This document shows positions 18,941 through 26,317 of a DNA stretch of 64,000 nucleotides, one piece after another. Every line of letters starts with the position of its first letter. Within the stretch, counting starts at the first letter, position 1. Position numbers and translations under genes: made by a program. The notes under the pieces are model-generated. The model saw only the letters and a list, made by a program, of their open reading frames with translations. It ran no database searches and was not told where the DNA came from. This DNA comes from Candidatus Aegiribacteria sp. (lineage in GTDB: Bacteria > Fermentibacterota > Fermentibacteria > Fermentibacterales > JCC-6). The stretch spans positions 1-64,000 of the forward strand of contig JAUVEU010000002.1 in NCBI GenBank assembly GCA_030594645.1, written 5' to 3'.

Positions 18941-19669
18941 ATGATAGAATTAACTTACATGGAATCAATTCCCCTGATTCATGTTCTGAAAACCGGAGTA
19001 ATCACAACCGGTCTTCAAAAAGCTTTAGAAACCTTTGGTGCAGCTGGTTGTAAATCTGAAAACCTGTGTGCTAGGTCAATATACAATAGCATTCTTAAGG
19101 GTAATGATCTGCAAACATCCTTCAAGAATGCTACCCCACGACTTCCGGATATATTAACAACAATAATCATTGCAAGCTACCTGAATAGCGTTATGGATTA
19201 TGCACTTGAAGATATTTATCACGCCTTGGCTGATACACACCAGCTTCAAAGTGTTGATGAAGAGCTAATCTCAATTGCTGAAAAGTATGAGCGAATGCGA
19301 ACATCTAAAATCTGTCAAGGATGTTTTGAGCGAGAATTTCTCAAGCTCATATCCAGAGCCAAAAACGAAAATGCAAGTACTATTGAATTAGAGCAAGTTG
19401 GTGAATCTTTTCTCTATAAATATTTCATATCCACTGAAGTTATCCAAGTCAAAGAGCGAACTCATTCCCTTGTTTACAAAACAATATGGCAAAATCTTGA
19501 TTCCGCCTGTAAAGCCGATGGAGTATTAGAAACGGAATTCCAAACTTATCAGATTGAAAAAGGAAAGCTTGCATCCTTTTTAGTTACAGAAAATAATAAT
19601 GATGTTCTTCGGATTGTTTTTAAAGGACACAAAAAGAGCACTGAACAACAGAATGAACCAGACGCATGA
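18941..19669 (+). CDS. cassette 5: novel 242-aa protein, possible GspF-like N-terminal and GspE/PilT-N-like C-terminal halves
   Basis: GLQKALETFGAAGCKSENLCARSIYNSILKGNDLQTSFKNATPRLPDILTTIII...; LKLISRAKNENASTIELEQVGESFLYKYFISTEVIQ. Stop lies inside attC5. Confidence 0.6.
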   Translation: MIELTYMESIPLIHVLKTGVITTGLQKALETFGAAGCKSENLCARSIYNSILKGNDLQTSFKNATPRLPDILTTIIIASYLNSVMDYALEDIYHALADTHQLQSVDEELISIAEKYERMRTSKICQGCFEREFLKLISRAKNENASTIELEQVGESFLYKYFISTEVIQVKERTHSLVYKTIWQNLDSACKADGVLETEFQTYQIEKGKLASFLVTENNNDVLRIVFKGHKKSTEQQNEPDA

Positions 19670-19721
19670 ACCAAAAGCTTGCCAACGGGATATGATGCGC
19701 TGGTTATTCAGAGCGTGCAGA
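19640..19721 (+). other. attC5
   Basis: ACTGAAC...GAATgAACCAGaCGCAT pairs with ATGCGCTGGTTATTC apart from two extrahelical bases; degenerate core GTGCAGA. Confidence 0.78.
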
Positions 19722-19730
19722 AGGAAAAAC

Positions 19731-20390
19731 ATGAATACTGTAATTTTCGATCTTGACGGGACAATCAGTGATCCCGCAGAAGGAATCACTCGATCAATAA
19801 ACCATGCTCTATCCAAGCTTGGTTACAAAACACATTCTGAAGAAAAGTTACTGAAATATATTGGTCCTCACTTGAATATCACGTTTTCTGAATTGGCCGG
19901 AATAAAAGATAAGGCAATCCTCTCACAAGCTATTGATCTGTACCGAGAACGATATATCCCTATTGGTTACAAAGAAAACCATTTATATAGTGGTATTGTC
20001 GATGTATTATCCGATCTTGTTTCAAGCGGTTCCTCCTTATGCATTGCAACCACAAAACGTAAAGACATTGCCTCCAAAGTACTTGAATTTCTGAAGGTGG
20101 ATCAGTACTTCACTCAGGTTCACGGGTGTGACTTGCATCGATCCAAGTCAGATCTTCTGCGAGATATTCTTTCTGATCCAACTTTGGGCGAAAGACCAAT
20201 GGTAATGATTGGTGACAGAGACACCGATTTTCTTGCTGCATCAGAGGTAAATATGCCATCCATAGCCGTCCGGTGGGGTTATGGTAAAGAAGAAGAGTTT
20301 GAAATGGCGACAGATACAGTGGAAAAACCAGCAGACTTGCCGGAAGCAATAATGAAAAATGCACAACAAATCAATGCACCGGACGCGTAA
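19731..20390 (+). CDS. cassette 6: HAD-family phosphatase (phosphoglycolate phosphatase-like)
   Basis: MNTVIFDLDGTISDPAEGITRSINHALSKLG...CIATTKRKD...MVMIGDRDTDFLAA. Confidence 0.92.
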   Translation: MNTVIFDLDGTISDPAEGITRSINHALSKLGYKTHSEEKLLKYIGPHLNITFSELAGIKDKAILSQAIDLYRERYIPIGYKENHLYSGIVDVLSDLVSSGSSLCIATTKRKDIASKVLEFLKVDQYFTQVHGCDLHRSKSDLLRDILSDPTLGERPMVMIGDRDTDFLAASEVNMPSIAVRWGYGKEEEFEMATDTVEKPADLPEAIMKNAQQINAPDA

Positions 20391-20417
20391 ACTCGCCGGT
20401 GATTTCAAACGTTATAC
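20361..20417 (+). other. attC6
   Basis: GCACAAC-AAATCAATGCACCGGaCG...CGCCGGTGATTTCAAAC-GTTATAC with one extrahelical A. Confidence 0.85.
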
Positions 20418-20440
20418 ACAAAAAATTAGATGGAGATAAT

Positions 20441-20629
20441 ATGTATGAGAATTATGAAAAATATAGTAAAAAAGCATGGGTGCGTTCAGATTTAAAAGGA
20501 AAGCAAAAAGAATTTTGCATGTGTTGGGATTGTGAGAATTTTGAGCCGGAAACAGACGATAAGGGTTGTGATATTATAAAAAATGTTCTTACGATGGCTA
20601 CCGAACGAAACATTGTCCTTCCGGTTTAG
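20441..20629 (+). CDS. cassette 7a: small Cys-containing protein, possibly interrupted by an in-frame TAG
   Basis: MYENYEKYSKKAWVRSDLKGKQKEFCMCWDCENFEPETDDKG...NIVLPV*, followed in frame by ECGEFEEK*; second stop overlaps the next ATG (ATGA). Confidence 0.6.
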   Translation: MYENYEKYSKKAWVRSDLKGKQKEFCMCWDCENFEPETDDKGCDIIKNVLTMATERNIVLPV

Positions 20630-20652
20630 GAATGTGGTGAGTTTGAAGAAAA

Positions 20653-21216
20653 ATGAAAAAAATATCAGAAAAGATTCTATATAAAGGACAGTGGCTTTCT
20701 TTAAAACAAAGTGTATTTACTACCATTGAGAATCAAAAAATTAGCTGGGAAAGTATTGAAAGAAAAAATAATGCTATTTCATTTGCTATAATAGCAACGC
20801 TTAGACCGTCAAATAGATACATTTTAATCAAACAATTTCGACACGCCATAAATAATTATTTGATTGGCTTGCCCGCGGGGATCACTGAAGCAAATATTGT
20901 AAGCGAAAAAGTCATTGAACAATGTATCCTAAAGGAGTTAAAAGAAGAGACAGGTTATACAGGGGAACTCAAATCGAAAAGCCCAATGTTAAAAGTCAAT
21001 CCCGCAATACTAAATAATAATTTTTTTATATCCTCTGTTGAAATTGATGAAACCAATTCAAAAAATACAAATCCTAAACAAACGCTAGAACCATCGGAAG
21101 AAATAGAGACAATACTGATAGAACAAGAAAAGATAAAGGATTTCTTAATAGGGCAGAGCAAACAAGGTATAGACATAGGGGTAGGGTTATGGTTTTTATT
21201 GTATCAGTTAAATTGA
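20653..21216 (+). CDS. cassette 7b: NUDIX hydrolase
   Basis: YILIKQFRHAINNYLIGLPAGITEANIVSEKVIEQCILKELKEETGYTGE; slightly divergent Nudix box. Confidence 0.85.
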   Translation: MKKISEKILYKGQWLSLKQSVFTTIENQKISWESIERKNNAISFAIIATLRPSNRYILIKQFRHAINNYLIGLPAGITEANIVSEKVIEQCILKELKEETGYTGELKSKSPMLKVNPAILNNNFFISSVEIDETNSKNTNPKQTLEPSEEIETILIEQEKIKDFLIGQSKQGIDIGVGLWFLLYQLN

Positions 21217-21218
21217 AT

Positions 21219-21292
21219 GTATAACAATTCAATCAACCGGACTTTTTCCGGGGCTTCGCCGCTCCAAAAGCCGGTTATTTTAAATGTTCGCG
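21219..21292 (+). other. attC7
   Basis: GTATAACAATTCAATCAACCGGaC...GCCGGTTATTTTAAAT-GTTCGCG; arms pair; resembles the classical TAACAATTCAATCAAGCCG attC start. Confidence 0.88.
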
Positions 21293-21361
21293 CCGCGCTG
21301 CGCGCGGCCCGAATGCCGAGTTGACCTGAAAACTGGAATCCAACGAAAAGAATATTCGAGC
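21286..21361 (+). repeat. 76-bp repeat, copy B (truncated cassette-2 fossil in the BrnT/A cassette leader)
   Basis: About 4 mismatches to 17227-17302; the attC2-like sequence stops after the L'' arm (…attcgagcc). Confidence 0.88.
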
Positions 21362-21408
21362 CATACAATAATATTGACAAATAGCCATACTTTAGCAATA
21401 TTTGAATC

Positions 21409-21690
21409 ATGAAAAAGAAACCGGATTTTCGGTGGGATGAGAACAAGGACCGGCTGAACCAGAAAATACATGGTGTATCCTTCGCTTTAGCTCAGCTGGC
21501 ATTCCTTGATCCCTACAGGATCATCCTGGAGGATGCATCGCATAGTCAACAAGAGCATCGATTCTACTGCATAGGCCGGGTTACAGAAGGAATAATGACA
21601 GTAAGATTCAGCTACCGTAACAGACAGATCAGGATTATCGGAGCAGGATATTGGCGAAAGGGAAAACGAATTTATGAAGACCAAAATTAA
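21409..21690 (+). CDS. brnT: cassette 8: BrnT-family toxin
   Basis: PDFRWDENKDRLNQKIHGVSFALAQLAFLDPYRIILED...EHRFYCIGRV...VRFSYRNRQIRIIGAGYWRKGKRIYE. Confidence 0.9.
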   Translation: MKKKPDFRWDENKDRLNQKIHGVSFALAQLAFLDPYRIILEDASHSQQEHRFYCIGRVTEGIMTVRFSYRNRQIRIIGAGYWRKGKRIYEDQN

Positions 21691-21904
21691 GTACACTGAT
21701 GAGCAAATGGACCAAGTCAGGATAGTGAAGGATTTCCTCCCCTCTCCTGAAGAACTTGCCCTCAAAGATGAGACGGTGAAGATTACCATCTCTCTAACAC
21801 GGCGTAGTATTGACTTCTTCAAGAAAGAGGCTGCGCTTCACAACACTCAATACCAGAGAATGATACGAACTCTCCTGGATGAGTACGTAGCACATCAGAG
21901 ATAA
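21674..21904 (+). CDS. brnA: cassette 8: BrnA-like antitoxin
   Basis: Overlaps the brnT 3' end; KITISLTRRSIDFFKKEAALHNTQYQRMIRTLLDEYV. Confidence 0.85.
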   Translation: MKTKIKYTDEQMDQVRIVKDFLPSPEELALKDETVKITISLTRRSIDFFKKEAALHNTQYQRMIRTLLDEYVAHQR

Positions 21905-21909
21905 GTGTG

Positions 21910-21981
21910 CTATAACAATCGAATTGAGCTGACTTTACTCGTTTTAGGCAGTGTCACAGCAGCTCATTCGAGGCGTTAGAT
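21910..21981 (+). other. attC8
   Basis: CTATAAC...CGAATtGAGCTG / CAGCTCATTCG...GTTAGAT; consensus core and one extrahelical base. Confidence 0.88.
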
Positions 21982-22060
21982 TTCGCAAGCTTGCAGGCAG
22001 GATGTATTGTAGTAAACTATTCTGAATATGGCCGAATTAAATTAAATAGCAAGATTACTT

Positions 22061-22104
22061 ATGAAAGCAATTGTATGCACAAAATACGGACCACCGGAAG
22101 TGAA
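22061..22104 (+). pseudogene. 5' remnant of an MDR-family alcohol dehydrogenase/quinone oxidoreductase
   Basis: Encodes MKAIVCTKYGPPEV, a typical MDR N-terminus, then runs into the right flanking repeat. Confidence 0.6.
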
Positions 22105-22201
22105 ACCAATTACTCAAAGATCTGAATATCCAAAGGATAGCAAATGCTGGAAGCCACTTATGGCGGTGTTGATACAGGCGCCAAATCCACTTTCTTATAG
22201 G
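22101..22201 (+). repeat. right copy of ~100-bp direct repeat flanking the cassette array
   Basis: tgaaaccaattactcaaagatc...caaatgctggaagccacttatggcggtgttgatacaggcgccaaatccactttcttatagg; see 16421-16520. Confidence 0.85.
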
Positions 22202-22862
22202 TTTCGCAGAAAACACTGGATACATCTACTTCCGTGATCTCGGGATCGCATCCGACTCGTGAGCAAAGCATCCTCCAATCATCAGGTGTGAGCCGTCCGG
22301 CACGGAAGCCATCCCTGCAGACGATTACACCATCGCCCGATGCAGCGTGGTCGATCGGGCCAATCAAGCCTGCCTTAGCCTGCGCCTGGAACCATGCAAG
22401 GCGATACTGCCAGAATTGATCCGAGTAAGTAGAGAACAGCATAATTCCTCGCGAACGGGTGACGCGAAAAGCCTCCAGCAGTAGGGCCTCCTGATTGACC
22501 CCAAAAGCACATATTCCGTTTTGAACACAGATGACCGCGTCGAACTTGCCGGTTGCGAATTGTAAATCAAGAGCATTCATGTTCAAGAACTCGCAGCGAG
22601 AATGTTCACCTGCCAGCTCACGCGCCATCTCAAGACTCTCTATGGCGGTGTCAACTCCGATCACCCTTCGCGCGACCTCCGCAAGGCGGAAGGTCACTCG
22701 GCCGTACCCGCAGCCCAGCTCCAATACAGTATCTGAAGGCCGCACGCGGCTCAACACATGCCTGATTTCAGCTTCCATGTACTGCCTGACTCGAGGAGAG
22801 GCCAGTTCGTAACAGAACTTCAAGCGGTAACCGGATAGTTTTTCAGCGTAGTAATCAGTCAT
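22158..22862 (-). CDS. class I SAM-dependent methyltransferase; C-terminus encoded in the flanking repeat
   Basis: DTVLELGCGYGRVTFRLAEVARRVIGVDTAIESLEMARELA; tail CETYKKVDLAPVSTPP. Confidence 0.85.
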   Translation of the reverse strand: MTDYYAEKLSGYRLKFCYELASPRVRQYMEAEIRHVLSRVRPSDTVLELGCGYGRVTFRLAEVARRVIGVDTAIESLEMARELAGEHSRCEFLNMNALDLQFATGKFDAVICVQNGICAFGVNQEALLLEAFRVTRSRGIMLFSTYSDQFWQYRLAWFQAQAKAGLIGPIDHAASGDGVIVCRDGFRAGRLTPDDWRMLCSRVGCDPEITEVDVSSVFCETYKKVDLAPVSTPP

Positions 22863-22891
22863 GGAGTTTCCCTGCGCTCATCGAATTCACA

Positions 22892-23959
22892 TCATCTTGC
22901 TTCTGCCTGGTCCTGACTAATTCGACGCCATGTAGAATCCATATCAGCGGGGATCTCAATCTCGCTGCTGCCTGGTTTAAGATGCAGTGTCAACGCGCCA
23001 ACCGGACAGGTCGTAACGCATAATCCACAACCGATGCACCTATCACTATTCAGAATAACAGCATCTTCACCCATGGTAAAAGCCTGCATCTGGCATCGAT
23101 CCATACAGACCCCGCAACCGATACATGTTTCAGGCTCAAGTGTGACGATGAATGAACTGGCTACGATCTCGGCTGGCCTGGGATGACGCTGTATGCTTTG
23201 CAGAATACCGCAGCAGCAGCTGCAGCAGCAGCAGATGGCAGCGACATCTCTGGAATTGGTCGGCTGGAGAACCAGATTGTCCGCGTCAGCTCTGGCCAGA
23301 ATCTCCAGAACCTCAGCCTGGTCAATATAGCGACCCATACCGCCTCGAACGTAATAGTCAGCCCAATCGCCGAACATCAGGCATGCCTCCTCAATAGCAT
23401 CGCAGCCATTTCCCTCCATTTTAGCCTGAAGGCGGCAAATACAGGGGGCAACAGCGTACCTGTCCTGAGCTTTGATCAATTCTTTGACCCTGTCATATGG
23501 AAACGCTTCGAGATGAGGTTCGATACTCTGATTGATAGGGATGATTCGCATTTGCGGAATCGTCCTGACAGGCCTTCTTCGCTTCTGTGTACTCCAGTAA
23601 TCATCAAGATCCCTGATCAGATCCTCACTTAGATTGTTTACCTGAAATTCATAAATCCCTATTACGAATGGAGCGGCAAGATAGAGAGGAGAACCCTTTT
23701 CAGGATGGACGGAAAAGATCAGCCCTTTTATGGCCATCTCATCAAGTCTCTTCTCCGTTTCTATATGAGGAAGAGCAGCTCTATCAGCAATAATCCGGAC
23801 TTCCTCCCGGTTAAGTGTAAGATGTACTGCCAGTTCCGCTTCCTCAGGAGTAAACAGCCTTTGGAGCAGGCGCAGCTCCGCGCCGGTATGACTTGGAGCA
23901 AAACCACCGGGAAGCTTATCAAGATGATCCGCTAATTTCTGATAAATATTCTCATGCAT
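22892..23959 (-). CDS. 4Fe-4S ferredoxin-type protein with wHTH-like N-terminus
   Basis: CIGCGVCMDRCQ and CIGCGLCVTTCPVGAL clusters; ICCCCSCCCGIL motif. Confidence 0.85.
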   Translation of the reverse strand: MHENIYQKLADHLDKLPGGFAPSHTGAELRLLQRLFTPEEAELAVHLTLNREEVRIIADRAALPHIETEKRLDEMAIKGLIFSVHPEKGSPLYLAAPFVIGIYEFQVNNLSEDLIRDLDDYWSTQKRRRPVRTIPQMRIIPINQSIEPHLEAFPYDRVKELIKAQDRYAVAPCICRLQAKMEGNGCDAIEEACLMFGDWADYYVRGGMGRYIDQAEVLEILARADADNLVLQPTNSRDVAAICCCCSCCCGILQSIQRHPRPAEIVASSFIVTLEPETCIGCGVCMDRCQMQAFTMGEDAVILNSDRCIGCGLCVTTCPVGALTLHLKPGSSEIEIPADMDSTWRRISQDQAEAR

Positions 23960-23973
23960 AATAACTCACCGGA

Positions 23974-26148
23974 TCAGATCGGAAGATACCAGGTCAGCTT
24001 GGCATAGAAGCCGACATCAGGTGTACCGAAGCTGCCTTCTTCGTTCTCCTCGAAGAGGTTCTCCACCAGGAAGTAGAACATGCTTCCGGGCAGATACTGC
24101 CAGCTGAACAGCATATTCGCGGTTATCTCACCGCTTTCACTCTCCTGCGACTGTGTGTAATCCATCCTGAACTTAGAATACTGAGAGAATAGTCTGAGAT
24201 TCATGTCAGGATTGAAGATGTAATTAACACGAAGGATAAGGGATTTCCAGTAAGTATCTCTTGTGTCCCAGTCAGAAATATCCCAGTTGTAATTAGTACC
24301 GCCATCGGTGTTGAACATGTTCCCTTCAAGACCAACGGTAAGAGCCGCAGAAGGTCTGAATCTGAATGTAGCCTGGTAATTATGGAAAGTCCCGCCTGAT
24401 TCCCATTGGCCCGCACCGAAGCCGGCCCTTCCATATAGCACATCGAAATGGTTAGTCCCCAGCCAGCTGTAGAAATTGGCATGGTCACCGTAAGTGTGAC
24501 CTTCGGGTCCTTCATAGGGATTGAAGACCTCTCCCGAGTAATTACCTTCTATCCCGAAGTTCACGCCATTCATCAGAGTAGCGTGAGTGCTGAGATCGAC
24601 ATTCTGAACGGTAACTTCTCCATGGAGCTGTTTCGCGTAGCGAACTCCACCGTGGTAACCTATCTCGCTGAATGTTTCTTCTGGCCGGATGTTGTGCCAG
24701 AAGTGGCCCCATGATTCCCAGAAACCGTTTTCTGTAGTGAATCCGGTACCGTTTACATTGAAATTCTCCCCAACGTACCTGAATCCGGATTCATATCCGA
24801 TACGGCTGCGTATTTTATTGAATTCTATCTCATAGGCTCCATCATCTTCAAGTCCGGTGTTCCAGCTCCTTGCAGCAGCCAGGCTCACGAGATGGTTCCC
24901 AGGTATTTCGAAGGCTCCATCAAGCGCCAGAGCTGTGTTATGCTCTGCGTCAAATTCCTCCTGCTTCCAGGATTCTCTGGAAACGGCAGATATACCAATA
25001 TAGCTATATGTTCCAAAGTCTTTGACTGTTCTGAATATCCCGTAGTTGGTCGCGGGAACCAGTATTAGAGTATCCTCCGAAACCTTTGCGGTGACCGCGT
25101 CCAGGAATCCGAATCTGAATCCACCGCTTAGCGAGCCGGATATCTTGCCTCCGCCAATTATCGGAATCACATCACCATTTGGCGCGACAGCACCAATTCG
25201 ACGAGAATAGAACATCATGAACGGCATTCTGAAAACATTCTGAGATTCCAGGAAGAAAGGTCGTCTCTCCTGCAGGAACAGTTCAAAATGTGACAGATTC
25301 ATCTCAACCGCGTCCGCTTCGATCTGACCGAAATCGGGATTCACTGTGAAATCAGCAGCGACGCTGCTTCCTATACCAAGTTTCATGTCAACACCCGCAT
25401 TGAAAGTGTTGTCCCATTCATCCGGTTCTGAATCATGGATGGAACGCTCAGAGGCGTACGGTCTGATCTCGAGACCGAGTGATCCTTCGATACCTTCGAT
25501 ACCGTTCAAATCAGCGAAGGTTTCAAGGTCGGCCATGGGGCCGCCCTCGGAAAGAACGTACCATCCGTTCTCACGGGTTTTACCGAGTATCCTCTGAAAG
25601 TTGACTGTCCATGACTGGGCATCACTTGTCTGATCGAATCTAAGGCAGCTGAAGGGAATGGCGAATTCCGCTGTCCAGCCACCATCCGTAACACTGGTAC
25701 CGCTCTCCCAGACCGCGTCCCAGCTGTAATCCCAGCCACCGCGAGGATTTACTTTGGAGTCCATCTGAGAGTTGGCAAGGCTGATCTCGAAACTGGTTGC
25801 CTCCCTGCCGTCTCCCCACGTATCGAGGAGAATAGCGATCCATTCACCTGTGATGTAATCATCCCTGGGAGTAAGCGCGTTCAGCATAGTGGTCGGGTCG
25901 GGATCATTCATACTGAAGGCAAAATAGATATGGCTGTCATTGTAGAGAATGAATATTTCTGTTTCTTCTGTCATCTCGGCTCCGTACTCAGGGCCATACT
26001 GCATAAGCCTGCAGCAGACAGTCTCCGCCTGCGACCAGACAGCGTCATCAAGAACACCGTCAATCGAGGGGCCGTCCTGAATCCTGACCGCGTTCAAAGG
26101 CAGAGGAGTGGAAAGCGTTCCGATAAGCAGGATAATTGATACTAACAT
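23974..26148 (-). CDS. DUF5916-like protein (CBM9-like domain plus C-terminal barrel)
   Basis: DGPSIDGVLDDAVWSQAE...TFEISLANSQMDSKVN...ADFTVNPDFGQIEADAVEMNLSHFELFLQERRPFFLE; ends KLTWYLPI. Confidence 0.85.
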   Translation of the reverse strand: MLVSIILLIGTLSTPLPLNAVRIQDGPSIDGVLDDAVWSQAETVCCRLMQYGPEYGAEMTEETEIFILYNDSHIYFAFSMNDPDPTTMLNALTPRDDYITGEWIAILLDTWGDGREATSFEISLANSQMDSKVNPRGGWDYSWDAVWESGTSVTDGGWTAEFAIPFSCLRFDQTSDAQSWTVNFQRILGKTRENGWYVLSEGGPMADLETFADLNGIEGIEGSLGLEIRPYASERSIHDSEPDEWDNTFNAGVDMKLGIGSSVAADFTVNPDFGQIEADAVEMNLSHFELFLQERRPFFLESQNVFRMPFMMFYSRRIGAVAPNGDVIPIIGGGKISGSLSGGFRFGFLDAVTAKVSEDTLILVPATNYGIFRTVKDFGTYSYIGISAVSRESWKQEEFDAEHNTALALDGAFEIPGNHLVSLAAARSWNTGLEDDGAYEIEFNKIRSRIGYESGFRYVGENFNVNGTGFTTENGFWESWGHFWHNIRPEETFSEIGYHGGVRYAKQLHGEVTVQNVDLSTHATLMNGVNFGIEGNYSGEVFNPYEGPEGHTYGDHANFYSWLGTNHFDVLYGRAGFGAGQWESGGTFHNYQATFRFRPSAALTVGLEGNMFNTDGGTNYNWDISDWDTRDTYWKSLILRVNYIFNPDMNLRLFSQYSKFRMDYTQSQESESGEITANMLFSWQYLPGSMFYFLVENLFEENEEGSFGTPDVGFYAKLTWYLPI

Positions 26149-26317
26149 GATTCCTCCCTACACCGATTGAGTTTTGACTAATCATAACCTTTCACGACCG
26201 TAAAAGTCAAATATTTTTTCGTATATTATTTTACTGCAATGTTTTATGGGATTGTATCAGATAACTTTAAACATGATCTCCCGAGTCCGGCGTTCCGTTC
26301 TGGTGAATATTCGGGAT

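Larger units (their letters stand above)
16724..21981 (+). mobile_element. integron-type gene cassette array without an integrase in the window (CALIN-like)
   Basis: Eight attC-like sites between short same-strand genes of unrelated function; flanking backbone is mostly minus-strand. Confidence 0.88.

Noticed and set aside
23183-23632. 149-aa plus-strand ORF with poly-Ala (AAAAAAA)
   Set aside because: Antisense to the ferredoxin gene; the poly-Ala is the reverse reading of the Cys-codon run.
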